A stretch of DNA of 64,000 bases from NCBI GenBank assembly GCA_937920555.1, contig CAKZTM010000030.1, forward strand, positions 1 to 64,000, written 5' to 3'. Below, in pieces: positions 34,755-44,624 of the stretch. This stretch comes from an uncultured Paracoccaceae bacterium (GTDB lineage Bacteria > Pseudomonadota > Alphaproteobacteria > Rhodobacterales > Rhodobacteraceae). How positions within the stretch are numbered: position 1 is the stretch's first letter; every line of letters begins with the position of its first letter. Position numbers and translations under genes: made by a program. Below the pieces are notes generated by a model. The model was not told where the DNA came from. It did not search any database and saw only the letters and a list, made by a program, of their open reading frames with translations.

Positions 34755-36016
34755 ACCGGATTTTTGCAACCTATGACATCGAAACACCCGTTGAGCTCAT
34801 CCAAGCCGCTGCTGTTCTGGCAGGTGAGCAATCCACTGGCACTTTCGTCAGACTGGCGGCAGAAACTGATGAACTTCTCAAAAAATCAGCAGCGCAGGTC
34901 GAAAAGATCATACAAACAGGTACCTCAAAAAATCCCTCGCTGCCCAGCCGCAAAACTGGTGATACATATGAGCGCGGCTTAGTAACAATAAGCTGGCCAA
35001 TGGGAAACTTCGGACTATCGCTGCCAACGCTTCTATCTACGCTTGCAGGTAATCTCTTTGAGCTTGCCGAACTATCAGCGATCCGGTTGGTCGACATCAA
35101 TCTGCCGGCGGACTTCTCCAAGCATCACCCCGGTCCGCAATTTGGGGCAAAAGGAACTCGCGACTTGTTGGGCGATCACAACGGCCCGCTGATAGGTACA
35201 ATCGTCAAGCCAAGCGTTGGTTTAAGCCCAGCTGAGACTGCAGAGTTGGTGAAAACGCTCATAGAGGCTGGAATTGATTTCATCAAAGACGATGAGCTTC
35301 AGGCAAACGGCCCAGATTGCCCATTCGTCAACCGCCTAGAAGCAGTGATGCAGGTCACCAATGCCCACGCAGATAGAACCGGAAAGCACGTCATTTATGC
35401 CGCCAACATCACCGACGAAATCGACCAGATGTGGCGTAACCTAGACAGCATACAAGAGGTTGGTGGCAGTTGCGCAATGGTATGTATGCAATCCATTGGC
35501 CTTACTGGCATACGTGCAGTGCGTGACCACAGCACGGTTTTGATCCACGGACATCGCGCGGGATGGGGCCTTTTCTCTCGCTCCCCTAACATCGGTATCA
35601 GCTTTAACGTTATGCAAAAGCTCTGGCGACTTGCTGGCGTTGATCATCTACATGTGAACGGGCTGGCCAACAAATTTACTGAAGACGATGCAGTCGTTGT
35701 AGAGGCGGCAAAATCCGTGCAGCTCCCCGTTTCCGAAAATGGAGGCCCTGACCACCATGCGATGCCAGTTTATTCATCTGGTCAGACAATATGGCAGATC
35801 GAGCCCGCGCGGCAGGTTCTTGGTAATGATGATTTCATTTTTTGTGCCGGCGGTGGCATTGTGAGCCATCCGGGCGGGGCAGGTGACGGTGTCACCGCCT
35901 TAAGAGACGCGGCTACGGCTGCAAGACTGGGCATTCCACTAGACAAGTTTGTAGAACCGGGTTCTCCCCTTGCCAAAGCGATGAGTGTCTTCCCCAAACC
36001 GAAATTCTCTATATAA
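34751..36016 (+). CDS. RuBisCO-like protein (form IV), probably sugar-acid phosphate decarboxylase
   Basis: About 421 residues. The RuBisCO barrel is clear. GTIVKPSVGLSP holds the first active-site Lys (K153), while the second Lys of the KPKxG motif is Ser. IDFIKDDELQANG keeps the carbamylated-Lys region (KDDE, 179-182). LIHGHRAGWG (about 264-273) holds the His, and the phosphate loops with GGG follow. It is therefore not a CO2-fixing enzyme. RuBisCO-like proteins paired with DUF1537 kinases act on 3-oxo-isoapionate 4-phosphate (OiaX or OiaT). GTG 34751 overlaps the kinase stop and has GGAGGAGG upstream. Confidence 0.85.
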   Translation: MNRIFATYDIETPVELIQAAAVLAGEQSTGTFVRLAAETDELLKKSAAQVEKIIQTGTSKNPSLPSRKTGDTYERGLVTISWPMGNFGLSLPTLLSTLAGNLFELAELSAIRLVDINLPADFSKHHPGPQFGAKGTRDLLGDHNGPLIGTIVKPSVGLSPAETAELVKTLIEAGIDFIKDDELQANGPDCPFVNRLEAVMQVTNAHADRTGKHVIYAANITDEIDQMWRNLDSIQEVGGSCAMVCMQSIGLTGIRAVRDHSTVLIHGHRAGWGLFSRSPNIGISFNVMQKLWRLAGVDHLHVNGLANKFTEDDAVVVEAAKSVQLPVSENGGPDHHAMPVYSSGQTIWQIEPARQVLGNDDFIFCAGGGIVSHPGGAGDGVTALRDAATAARLGIPLDKFVEPGSPLAKAMSVFPKPKFSI

Positions 36017-36068
36017 GCTTGGTCATATACCCGCGAATTTCAGACAAGCGCGCCAGCAAAGATCGGGT

Positions 36069-37205
36069 CTAACCACCCAGACGTTCCATGACGTAACGGG
36101 CAAACTCAAAATTAGGCCGCTCTAAATGCGACAGCGGTCCGGGCTCAGAAAGGTTGGATGACAATCCGCGATAGACCTTCTCGGTACAACCGCGGTCCTC
36201 TTCGTTCACATTATCCAAAATCCCCTTAAGCGCTTCAAAATGCGCATCTGCATCCGGGTCTTCGACAAATTCAGGTGCCAGCCCACCCCCATAAAGAATG
36301 TTCACATGATCCGGCCCGTCAGGATGAAGTGACAAATACCAAAAATACCCCGGCGTCAGCGTAATCATGAGTGCAGGATATATAGACAATAGATACGTCT
36401 TTCGTCGATCGTCGCCAACAAGATGGGTGTTATTTGGATGGGCTAGCGTCAGGGCCATTGTGTCGTTCTTCAAAATCCAATGGTAGTTGAACGCCGGAAA
36501 GCCTTCCGGACATTCCATCTCCTCCAAACTCACAGTCCCACCAATTGTGCCCGCGTGACACACGGGCAGATGGTAACTTTCCATGAAGTTCTCTGCCAAC
36601 ACCTTCCAATTGGTATTCCAACGGTGATGTTCCCGGAAGGTCTCTGTATAGTCCTCCATACCGTAATGCCCAATCAGCTCCGACACATCCGACAACGCCT
36701 CCGAAACAGGCGGAGCATCGGCATTCAGAGTAACCATGATCCATCCTTGCCATTCCTCGCAACGCAGCTGTGGCAAGCAGATCTTAGACCGCTCAAACGC
36801 CTGATTGTGCATCATCGCGGGAGCGCCACGAAGTTGCCCATCAAGCCCATAGGTCCAAGCATGATAGGGACACACAATCGAACCCACATTACCCCGCCCC
36901 TCCAAAAGTGGGGACATACGGTGTCTGCACACATTTGATTGCGCCCGCAGACCACCATCATGACCACGAATAACCATAATCGGCTCACCCGCAATCTCCA
37001 TGGTCGTATAATCACCGGCGGTCGCCAGAGCGCTGGCACGCCCTGCGCATAACCAATCTTGCCGAAAAATCCCCTCTAACTCCAAACGATTAAATGCCTC
37101 GGACGTGTAGACAGATTTGGGCATTGCCTGCGCCTGTTCAAATGGCACAGACACATTGGCACGCAACTCAGCCAAAGGATCTAATCCAACGTCATGTTTG
37201 GTCAT
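36069..37205 (-). CDS. Rieske aromatic-ring-hydroxylating oxygenase, alpha subunit
   Basis: About 378 residues. The Rieske 2Fe-2S ligands are C93, H95, C112 and H115 (NVCRHRMSP and CPYHAWTYG). A non-heme iron site follows in NWKVLAENFMESYHLPVCH, with two His. It resembles the GbcA/CntA-type oxygenases that attack quaternary amines such as glycine betaine, carnitine or stachydrine, more than true aromatic dioxygenases; the substrate is not certain. No reductase gene is next to it. ATG 37205 is chosen over GTG 37214. Confidence 0.85.
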   Translation of the reverse strand: MTKHDVGLDPLAELRANVSVPFEQAQAMPKSVYTSEAFNRLELEGIFRQDWLCAGRASALATAGDYTTMEIAGEPIMVIRGHDGGLRAQSNVCRHRMSPLLEGRGNVGSIVCPYHAWTYGLDGQLRGAPAMMHNQAFERSKICLPQLRCEEWQGWIMVTLNADAPPVSEALSDVSELIGHYGMEDYTETFREHHRWNTNWKVLAENFMESYHLPVCHAGTIGGTVSLEEMECPEGFPAFNYHWILKNDTMALTLAHPNNTHLVGDDRRKTYLLSIYPALMITLTPGYFWYLSLHPDGPDHVNILYGGGLAPEFVEDPDADAHFEALKGILDNVNEEDRGCTEKVYRGLSSNLSEPGPLSHLERPNFEFARYVMERLGG

Positions 37206-37252
37206 AGCGCACACTCCATCATCGCGATGGGAACCCTAGCAGCAAAAGCGTC

Positions 37253-39241
37253 TCAGTCCAGACCAAGCCGTGCGTAAAGCGGATCCAACCAGCCAATTTC
37301 GGCGATGCGTTTGCCAAAAAACGCCGCGCCCTCATTGGTGAAATGCCCATAGTCCGAGAACACTTTGAACCCATCATCAGTAATGCCAAAACAGACCTCA
37401 TCACTACGCTCACAGATGAAATCCTCCTTACTCAAAAACAATGCGTCATGTCTCAAGGCTATTTCACGCAAAACACTATTCAGCTCCAGGATTCCTTCAC
37501 GATGTGAAAAACGAGCTTGGAAATAGGAACGATTGACCTCCAAAGCCAGACCTGAAACATCGGAACCCGCCAAAACACGCTCCCAAACAATCGCATCAAT
37601 TACGGTCTGACCATTGATGTCACCAAACTCGACCGTGTTTCCAACCAATGCCACTTGCTTACCATCGCTCTTGGCCCGCACAACCAGCGCCTCGGTGCCG
37701 GTTAGATCATTTTGGAAATAGCTATCGACCACATGACATTTGCGACCCAGAGCATATTGAGGCGCAATAAAGACCACATCGGCCAACAAGTATTCGGGGC
37801 TGGTGAAAAACTCAGTACCCGGTCGCAATGCTTGATTGAAGCATGACATTTGAATGTCCTGAAGGGCCATAGAAAGCGCCGGAAATTTCTCCTTATTGCG
37901 CAAGAACGCATTGAACATATCTTTGGCATGCGAATTTCCAACAACCAGAATTTTTGCAGTATTCGGAGCGTAGGGAATGCCCGGAAAATTACTCTCCATA
38001 AACTCCGTACGGGCCTTATCCAGCTTACGGTTATCAATCTCAAAGTTTGGTAAAACCGCCCGCAGATGATCGAACTGGCCAAAATTTCCTTGTTGGTTAA
38101 TCACCACGGCGCAGATCAAGCCCAGACTGACCAAACCGTAGGCCGTGGTCCTAACGACGTTATGTCCACTAATACGCTCTCGTTGACGAAACGGCTGTTC
38201 GACAAACAGATAGGTCAGCCAAGACAACCCAACGACGCCAAGGATGGTCAGCAAGAGGGCGATATTTGAAGGCTCCCCCAGTCCGATACGCAAAAACGCC
38301 AGTGCTGGAAAATGCCAAAGATAGAGCGAATAGGACATCAACCCGACCGTCACAAACGGACCAGTGGCCAGAAGCCGGCCGATGCCTACATCGGGCTTGG
38401 CGAAAAACAGTATCAGGCATGTCCCCAACACAGGAATGAGCGTCGGATAAGACGGATGCGGTGTAGTATCAGAGAAAAAGACCGAGGCAGAACAGATCAT
38501 CACAAATCCGGCAGTAGGCAAGAAAAAGTGCAAGCCGGACGCAGACGCACGCCCGTGTCGTAAAACCATTACGGCCACCAAAACCCCCGCTAGAAGCTCC
38601 CAGATACGCGATGGGAGAAGATAGAAATTTAAGTTTGGATGTGTTCTGTCCACGGAGATCGCAAACGCAAATGACACCACTGAAAGCGCTAGAAGAATGG
38701 TGACCCAAAAACGCGATATGCGGTGCAGAAAGATGGCGAGAAATGGGAAGAACAAATAGAATTGCTCCTCGACGCTCAGCGACCACGTGTGGAGAAGCGG
38801 TTTTAGAAGCGACCACTCAGCTCCGTATTCTGCCGTCGAAAAATGAAAAAAGATGTTTGCGTAAAACAAAAGCGCCGCCACAACCGAATGGGCAAACTCT
38901 TCCAATGCGCTGGGCAGAAGAAGAGCCCAAGCAAATGGCAAAGAGACAAGGATCACCGCAAAAAGGGCTGGCAAAATACGTCTTGCGCGGCGCTCGTAAA
39001 ACCCGAGAATACTGAACCTGCCGGTACTGGCCAGCTCTTCAAAGATTAGAGTGGAAATCAGATAACCGCTTATGACGAAAAAAACATCAACGCCAACAAA
39101 GCCACCGGTCAAAAAAGTCCCACCGAACACCTCGAACTCAGCGTGATAAATCACGACGGTCAAAACAGCGATGGCTCTCAGGCCGTCAATTTCGGGGCGA
39201 TACTGCAAGTGTCTTCTCTGCAGGAAAATCGGGTGCAACAC
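37253..39241 (-). CDS. Acyltransferase 3 / SGNH fusion (OafA/YrhL family)
   Basis: A 662-residue membrane protein. The acyltransferase-3 domain (about 1-370) starts YRPEIDGLRAIAVLTVVIYH and has about ten membrane segments with FFVISGYLIS and SLSVEEQFYLFFP. The C-terminal periplasmic SGNH-like domain (about 420-662) has ILVVGNSHAKDMF and DYGHFTNEGAAFFG. Such proteins O-acetylate surface polysaccharides. A TTG at 39208, giving MQYRPEIDG, may be the true start because family members begin that way. Confidence 0.88.
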   Translation of the reverse strand: MLHPIFLQRRHLQYRPEIDGLRAIAVLTVVIYHAEFEVFGGTFLTGGFVGVDVFFVISGYLISTLIFEELASTGRFSILGFYERRARRILPALFAVILVSLPFAWALLLPSALEEFAHSVVAALLFYANIFFHFSTAEYGAEWSLLKPLLHTWSLSVEEQFYLFFPFLAIFLHRISRFWVTILLALSVVSFAFAISVDRTHPNLNFYLLPSRIWELLAGVLVAVMVLRHGRASASGLHFFLPTAGFVMICSASVFFSDTTPHPSYPTLIPVLGTCLILFFAKPDVGIGRLLATGPFVTVGLMSYSLYLWHFPALAFLRIGLGEPSNIALLLTILGVVGLSWLTYLFVEQPFRQRERISGHNVVRTTAYGLVSLGLICAVVINQQGNFGQFDHLRAVLPNFEIDNRKLDKARTEFMESNFPGIPYAPNTAKILVVGNSHAKDMFNAFLRNKEKFPALSMALQDIQMSCFNQALRPGTEFFTSPEYLLADVVFIAPQYALGRKCHVVDSYFQNDLTGTEALVVRAKSDGKQVALVGNTVEFGDINGQTVIDAIVWERVLAGSDVSGLALEVNRSYFQARFSHREGILELNSVLREIALRHDALFLSKEDFICERSDEVCFGITDDGFKVFSDYGHFTNEGAAFFGKRIAEIGWLDPLYARLGLD

Positions 39242-39416
39242 AATTCACATTGAAACTTGGCATTAATGTGATGCGACCTCCGCCTAAAGCCGCAAAAACG
39301 CACTACGCGATCAATCTGCAAGGTGGGCGCGACTTGTGCATCAACTCTGCATGGGTTGTATAGCGTCATATTTGCGGTCATCCTAAGAAACACCACATTA
39401 AACCGGACTCCAAAAA

Positions 39417-40094
39417 ATGACCGCGCCAAAGGCCTATATCTTCGACGTATTTGGAACTTTGACGGACTGGCGAACCTCTGTGACAAGAGAGGTAGCGGCA
39501 GTATTGCCTCAAATGGACGCTGAGGATTTTGCGACCCGTTGGCGTAGCGAATACCAACCAGCGATGGAGCGAATTCGGACCGGCAAACGAGGCTATGTGC
39601 CACTTGATGAAATTCATTCGGAAAACCTCTCGACGGTTATGAAGAGCCTAAAAGTCAAAGCGCTAGACAAAGAACAGCACGATGATCTGGCCCGCGCTTG
39701 GGAACGTTTGGATACGTGGCCCGATGTCCTTCCAGCCCTTGATCAGCTGAAAAAAAGGGCAATAATCGCCCCTTGCTCGAACGGTTCAATAGCATTGATG
39801 ACCCACCTTGCCCGACATGCAGGCCTGCCCTGGGATTGTATTTTGGGGGCTGACATTGCCCAAGACTACAAGCCCAGACCGGCCGTCTATTTGGCCTCCT
39901 GTGCAGCACTGCGGCTCCCACCCGAAGACGTGATGATGGTCGCCGCTCACAATGATGATTTGGAAGCTGCTCAAAAACTTGGATTACAAACCGCATTCAT
40001 TCCAAGGCATACAGAACATGGTCCCAACCAGAAGATTGACTTGCGGCCCACCGGCGACTGGACCAATTGCGTCGCGTCACTTTTAGAGTTGTAA
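39417..40094 (+). CDS. Haloacid dehalogenase type II family protein
   Basis: A 225-residue HAD hydrolase. Motif 1 is FDVFGTLTDW with the nucleophile Asp; motif 2 is PCSNGS; motif 3 is DYKPRPAVYLA; motif 4 is VAAHNDDLEAAQ. This layout is that of L-2-haloacid dehalogenases, which remove halide from 2-haloacids such as chloroacetate. Its real substrate may differ. It ends one base before the convergent GST gene. Confidence 0.87.
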   Translation: MTAPKAYIFDVFGTLTDWRTSVTREVAAVLPQMDAEDFATRWRSEYQPAMERIRTGKRGYVPLDEIHSENLSTVMKSLKVKALDKEQHDDLARAWERLDTWPDVLPALDQLKKRAIIAPCSNGSIALMTHLARHAGLPWDCILGADIAQDYKPRPAVYLASCAALRLPPEDVMMVAAHNDDLEAAQKLGLQTAFIPRHTEHGPNQKIDLRPTGDWTNCVASLLEL

Positions 40095-40967
40095 TTAGTT
40101 CTTTAGCAACTCCATCAAGGCAGGCCATGCAGCGGGATCTGCAACCGATTTATCCCTGCAAAATGTGTTACAAAAGCCAATGATTTGGCCATCAATTTCC
40201 GCCAAACTGTCCGGTTTTATTGGCTTTTGCGAATACGGGCACAGCTTGTTTCTGGCAACGCCCCCCTCAACAGCTTGGGCCGCCAGCGGCTTAGGACCCG
40301 GCCAAGCGCCGCGAGGATATGGAAGCTGATAGGTCTGCTGTACGTAGTTTTCAGCCTTTCCCAAAGCCCTCCATCGGCGAAAAGAGGGATCGGCAAGATG
40401 CGCCTCCACATAGGCCCGCGCCTGCGCGCCGACCGGCAATCCATATGTGGCGATCCGCGTGGCCACCGGTGCAAAAAAAACATCGGCAGCCGAGTATTCA
40501 CCGCAAAGCCAAGGCCCGCCAAAACGTTCAAATGCCAAGGCCCAAATGTACTCCAAACGCGTCAAATTTGCTTTGACCGCGTCGGACACTGGAAAGCCAA
40601 CGTAGGAATGCTCTAAGTTCATGGTACATTCATCACGAAGTGCGCCAAAGCCGGCATGCATCTCAGCCGCCAACATCCTCGCACGCGCTCTGGCTAGAAC
40701 ATCCATGGGCCAAATCCCGGCGTCCGGGTGACGCTCATGAAGCGTCTCAGCTATTGCATAGCTCTCAAAAATCGCATCTTCCTGCCCCTCAATCAGAATT
40801 GCGGGTACCGTCGTAGATGGTTCAAAATCCTTCAAAAGTTCTGGAAACGCTTCGGTATACATCCGCGCGGTACGAACCTTCACGGGTATTCCAAATCTCT
40901 CGAATAGAAGCCACCCACGGAGCGACCAGCTCGAATAAGTCCGATCGCCAATTGCAAGTGTATACAT
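40095..40967 (-). CDS. Glutathione S-transferase with Cys-rich C-terminal tail
   Basis: A 290-residue protein. The thioredoxin-like N-domain starts MYTLAIGDRTYSSWSLRGWL, with the Ser region used by many bacterial GSTs; the all-helical C-domain runs to about 205. A further segment, ARNKLCPYSQKPIKPDSLAE and GQIIGFCNTFCRDK, resembles a YHS/TRASH-like metal-binding tail with four Cys. This fusion is found in Rhodobacterales and suggests metal handling or redox sensing joined to the GST, which is inferred. Confidence 0.82.
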   Translation of the reverse strand: MYTLAIGDRTYSSWSLRGWLLFERFGIPVKVRTARMYTEAFPELLKDFEPSTTVPAILIEGQEDAIFESYAIAETLHERHPDAGIWPMDVLARARARMLAAEMHAGFGALRDECTMNLEHSYVGFPVSDAVKANLTRLEYIWALAFERFGGPWLCGEYSAADVFFAPVATRIATYGLPVGAQARAYVEAHLADPSFRRWRALGKAENYVQQTYQLPYPRGAWPGPKPLAAQAVEGGVARNKLCPYSQKPIKPDSLAEIDGQIIGFCNTFCRDKSVADPAAWPALMELLKN

Positions 40968-41049
40968 GTCTCAAATTCCCTCGTGATACTTAGGACACAT
41001 TACCAAGAACCAGGCCCGCACTTCTAACGAAATCTCGTGTCATCGATCA

Positions 41050-41637
41050 TCACGGAAGGTGATTAACGCTCTTGACCACCCAACTATCCGTTATGTGTAG
41101 ATACTCGATCCGGGTAACGGAAAGATTGTCGATATGAAACCGGGTCGCTACCGACGCAGGCATATTGGAGGCGTGGGCAATCGCGGTTAGAATAACGCCG
41201 AAATGGGCGACACAACAAATATGCCCATCACGATGCACCCGCGCCAGGTCTTGCAAAACTTGGCTTACCCGACCTTGAAGCGCATGAAAACTCTCCCCGC
41301 CCGGCGGTGCCGCATCACCGGGGTTTTCCCAAAAATGTCGGCTCGCTTCAGGATCATTTTGGGCGATTTCATCAAACTCGCGCCCCTCCCAATCACCGAA
41401 GTTGAACTCGCGCAGATCCGCATGATGATCCAAACGTAAGCGTGAGCCACCGATCGCATCCGCGGTGTGGACCGCCCTGCTAAGATCAGAAGATACAACA
41501 ACTGCGTCACTTGGGATCATCTCAGATGTTCGGGCCACTTGCTCCAGATCGCTCAAATCAGCTGGAATATCAGTCCAACCATTGGCCGCCGTTGAGTTCG
41601 TTGGTCCATGCCTTACAAGCCAAAACGTTGTTCTCAA
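41050..41637 (-). CDS. cobC: Histidine phosphatase, probably alpha-ribazole phosphatase
   Basis: A 195-residue phosphoglycerate-mutase-type phosphatase. The catalytic His is in FWLVRHGPTN, with the second His in VAHFGVIL and the Arg-Glu pair in DLREFNFGDWEGREFDE. It begins within the last codons of cobU (4-base overlap), so it is probably the CobC that removes phosphate in the nucleotide-loop branch of cobalamin assembly. Without that context it would only be a histidine phosphatase. Confidence 0.8.
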   Translation of the reverse strand: MRTTFWLVRHGPTNSTAANGWTDIPADLSDLEQVARTSEMIPSDAVVVSSDLSRAVHTADAIGGSRLRLDHHADLREFNFGDWEGREFDEIAQNDPEASRHFWENPGDAAPPGGESFHALQGRVSQVLQDLARVHRDGHICCVAHFGVILTAIAHASNMPASVATRFHIDNLSVTRIEYLHITDSWVVKSVNHLP

Positions 41638-42170
41638 GGCAACTGCCCCTTTAAGACTATCGGCAATCCAGCCGCCACAAAAACCACAAGATTTGCCGCC
41701 GTCGCTGCACGTTGATTAAGCAACCCCTGAGCATCACGGAACGACCGTCCCAAACGCGTTTCGGGCACCAAGCCCATTCCAATTTCATTTGAAACCATCA
41801 CAACCGGACAGTCCAATCTATCAAGTCCCGCCAACAACAGATCCGTTTGAAGCCCGAGATCACGTTCATCTTCCATTTGATTGGACAGCCAAAGGGTTAA
41901 ACAATCGATCAATACCCCCTCACCGTCCTGCAAATTCGAAAGAGCGGCAGCCGGATCAAGTGGTTCTTCAACCGTGCGCCAACCCTCACCGCGCTGCTTG
42001 CGGTGGATTTCAATACGGTTCACCATTTCCGCATCGCGCGCCTCAGCGGTGGCAAGATACACCCGCCGTTCGCAAAATTGCGCCAAAAGATTTTCCGCAA
42101 ATGTAGATTTACCTGATCGCGAACCGCCCAATACCAGTGCGAACGGGCGATTTGCATGTTTTTTTTCCAT
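41634..42170 (-). CDS. cobU: Adenosylcobinamide kinase / adenosylcobinamide-phosphate guanylyltransferase
   Basis: A 178-residue bifunctional enzyme of the late cobalamin pathway, attaching phosphate and then GMP to adenosylcobinamide. The P-loop is LVLGGSRSGKSTFAE. The family regions VYLATAEARDAEMVNRIEIH, LIDCLTLWLSN and VSNEIGMGLVPETRLGRSFRD follow. I looked for a cobalamin riboswitch upstream and saw none in the short gap before the divergent rpoH. Confidence 0.95.
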   Translation of the reverse strand: MEKKHANRPFALVLGGSRSGKSTFAENLLAQFCERRVYLATAEARDAEMVNRIEIHRKQRGEGWRTVEEPLDPAAALSNLQDGEGVLIDCLTLWLSNQMEDERDLGLQTDLLLAGLDRLDCPVVMVSNEIGMGLVPETRLGRSFRDAQGLLNQRAATAANLVVFVAAGLPIVLKGQLP

Positions 42171-42257
42171 TTTTGACGGGTCTCATGATCCAAACGGGAA
42201 GGGACCTCGTACCAATATCAAACAGGCACAAAAGCTCAATGGCACGGGAGACGCACA

Positions 42258-43142
42258 ATGGGACAGGCCGACACATCAATGCGGGTTTTTCGCAACTTGG
42301 CGATGAAAGCCGAATTACTCGAAGCAGAGGTTGAGCATGAACTTGCCTTAAAGTGGCGCGACGAGCGATGCGAAAAATCCCTGCACCGTTTGATAACCGC
42401 TTACATGCGGCTCGCGATCTCTATGGCCGGCAAGTTTCGCAAGTATGGTCTTCCAATGTCCGATTTGACCCAAGAGGCAACCGTTGGACTGATGAAAGCG
42501 GCCGAGAAGTTCGATCCAGATCGGGGTGTTCGGTTCTCTACATATGCCGTTTGGTGGATTAAGGCCTCTATCCAAGACCATGTCATGCGCAATTGGTCAT
42601 TGGTTCGTATTGGCTCGACTTCCGCACAAAAGAGCCTTTTCTTCAATTTGCGTCGTGTCAGGGCAAAGATTGAAAACGATACACGAAGCTTGGGAGCTGA
42701 AATTGATACCGTCGCCCTGCATGCCCAGATTTCCGCAGAGATTGGAGTATCGCAGCGCGACGTTCGGATAATGGACGCGCGCATGGCAGGAGGTGACGCG
42801 TCACTCAATACAACCCAAGCCGCCGACGAAGACGGTCGCGAGTGGATCGAAACGCTGGTTGATACCGCCAACCCAACTGAAGAGGTGGTGGCCGAGACTT
42901 GCGATCAGCAAACCCAACGTGTCTGGTTGGCTAAGGCAATGAACAGCTTGAACGCTCGCGAGCGCATGATCGTTGTTGAGCGCAAACTGGTGGATGAACC
43001 GCGAACCTTAGAAAGTCTCGGCAACGAATTGGGGCTCTCAAAGGAACGGGTCAGACAATTAGAATCAGCAGCACTGACCAAGATGCGTAAGCACCTTCAA
43101 ACCGAAGTCGGCGGGTCTGTGAGAGAGATGATTTTCGCGTAA
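42258..43142 (+). CDS. rpoH2: RNA polymerase sigma factor RpoH, RpoHII type
   Basis: A 294-residue sigma-70-family factor. Region 2 reads GLPMSDLTQEATVGLMKAAE and FDPDRGVRFSTYAVWWIKAS. The RpoH box QKSLFFNLRRVRAKI sits between regions 2 and 4. Region 4 has LGNELGLSKERVRQLESAAL. In Rhodobacter, RpoHII acts downstream of RpoE in the photooxidative stress response. Assignment to the II type rather than RpoHI is based on the overall look and is moderately sure. The following 250 bases (43143-43395) are AT-rich with no gene. Confidence 0.85.
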   Translation: MGQADTSMRVFRNLAMKAELLEAEVEHELALKWRDERCEKSLHRLITAYMRLAISMAGKFRKYGLPMSDLTQEATVGLMKAAEKFDPDRGVRFSTYAVWWIKASIQDHVMRNWSLVRIGSTSAQKSLFFNLRRVRAKIENDTRSLGAEIDTVALHAQISAEIGVSQRDVRIMDARMAGGDASLNTTQAADEDGREWIETLVDTANPTEEVVAETCDQQTQRVWLAKAMNSLNARERMIVVERKLVDEPRTLESLGNELGLSKERVRQLESAALTKMRKHLQTEVGGSVREMIFA

Positions 43143-43395
43143 GTTGCCCGGACTTGTCGTATTGTCAGGCTGATTAACCACGATTGCGCGCCCAAAATAC
43201 CGACCTCATGTCATTCAATCGGCGCGCAACACACTGATAAATATAATATTTCATACAAATCTCAATTTTAATCATATTTACCTAAATGCCTTGATTATGA
43301 CGTATTCGGCAATTACCACCTCAATCTTGTAGCATGTATAGTTACAGAATGTGTATTGAGTTTGGGATGTTTTGTCCCTGTATGAGTGAGGATTG

Positions 43396-44601
43396 ATGCT
43401 GGCTGGACGCAAAATATTGCTGGCCATTGGTGGTGGTATAGCCGCCTTTAAGTGCCTCGACCTGATCCGGCGTTTGCGGGAACAGGGTGCGGAAGTTACG
43501 CCTGTGTTGACCCGTTCAGCTGAGGAATTTGTGACGCCTTTAAGCGTCTCAGCTCTGTCTGCTCAGAAGGTTTATCGAGATCTCTTCAACCTCAATGATG
43601 AACACGAGATGGGTCACATCGAGCTCTCACGGGCCGCAGATCTTGTCGTTGTGGCACCCGCGACCGCTGATTTGATGGCAAAAATGGCAGGTGGCCACGC
43701 CAATGATCTCGTCTCAACGTTACTTATGGCGACGGACAAAAAAGTTCTAATCGCTCCGTCCATGAACGTTCGCATGTGGGAACATGCCGCCACACAGCGC
43801 AATCTCAAGACTCTTCAAGACGACGGGATCGTCGTTGTAGGTCCTAATGAAGGGGATATGGCTTGCGGCGAATACGGTCCTGGACGAATGGCAGAGGTTC
43901 CGGAAATCATAGACGCGATTTCTGCAACCTTGTCTGATGGTCCATTAAAGGGCCACCATGCCCTTGTGACGTCAGGTCCAACCCACGAGCCCATTGATCC
44001 TGTGCGCTACATAGCAAACCGATCATCAGGCGGCCAAGGAACTGCGATAGCAGACGCACTGATAGCGAAAGGTGCGCAAGTCACTTTCATTACCGGCCCT
44101 GCCAGTGCTGAACGGCCGAAAGGTTGCCAAATCATTGAGGTTACAACGGCCGCCGAAATGCTGGCCGCAACCAAAGCGGCCTTGCCGGCCGATGTTGCAA
44201 TTTTTGCAGCCGCTGTAGCGGATTGGCATATCAAAGGCGATAAGTCATCGAAGATAAAGAAAACAAAGGGCAAAACCGGCCCCGATCTGGAATTTGAAGA
44301 AAACCCAGATATTCTCAAAACCGTCGCCAGTATGAGAAATGGACGCCCCAGCCTCGTGGTCGGGTTCGCTGCGGAAACAGACAATGTAATCTCCAATGGC
44401 AAAGCCAAGCGGGACCGCAAAGGCTGCGACTGGATTGTCATCAACGACGTTAGTCCCGAAACCGGTATTATGGGCGGCTCTGAGAATGACGTAACTCTAA
44501 TTTCTGATGATGATACCGAAGATTGGCCCCGTATGAGTAAACGAGCTGTTGGAGAACGGCTCGCCGCTCGCATTGCGGAAGAATTGAATAGCAAGATTTA
44601 A
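43396..44601 (+). CDS. coaBC: Bifunctional phosphopantothenoylcysteine decarboxylase / phosphopantothenate-cysteine ligase
   Basis: About 401 residues. The N-terminal FMN decarboxylase (CoaC) has [37 protein letters not shown] and [14 protein letters not shown]. The C-terminal CoaB ligase starts near [20 protein letters not shown] and has [10 protein letters not shown] and FAAETDN. It performs two steps of coenzyme A synthesis. The ATG at 43396 has GAGG upstream. dut follows 23 bases later, the usual alphaproteobacterial arrangement. Confidence 0.95.
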   Translation: MLAGRKILLAIGGGIAAFKCLDLIRRLREQGAEVTPVLTRSAEEFVTPLSVSALSAQKVYRDLFNLNDEHEMGHIELSRAADLVVVAPATADLMAKMAGGHANDLVSTLLMATDKKVLIAPSMNVRMWEHAATQRNLKTLQDDGIVVVGPNEGDMACGEYGPGRMAEVPEIIDAISATLSDGPLKGHHALVTSGPTHEPIDPVRYIANRSSGGQGTAIADALIAKGAQVTFITGPASAERPKGCQIIEVTTAAEMLAATKAALPADVAIFAAAVADWHIKGDKSSKIKKTKGKTGPDLEFEENPDILKTVASMRNGRPSLVVGFAAETDNVISNGKAKRDRKGCDWIVINDVSPETGIMGGSENDVTLISDDDTEDWPRMSKRAVGERLAARIAEELNSKI

Positions 44602-44624
44602 GTTTAGTGAGTGAAGGTGAGTTA

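Noticed and set aside
42171-42257. Possible cobalamin riboswitch before cobU
   Set aside because: The gap is only 87 bases and is shared with divergent rpoH; no B12-box or matching stems are visible.
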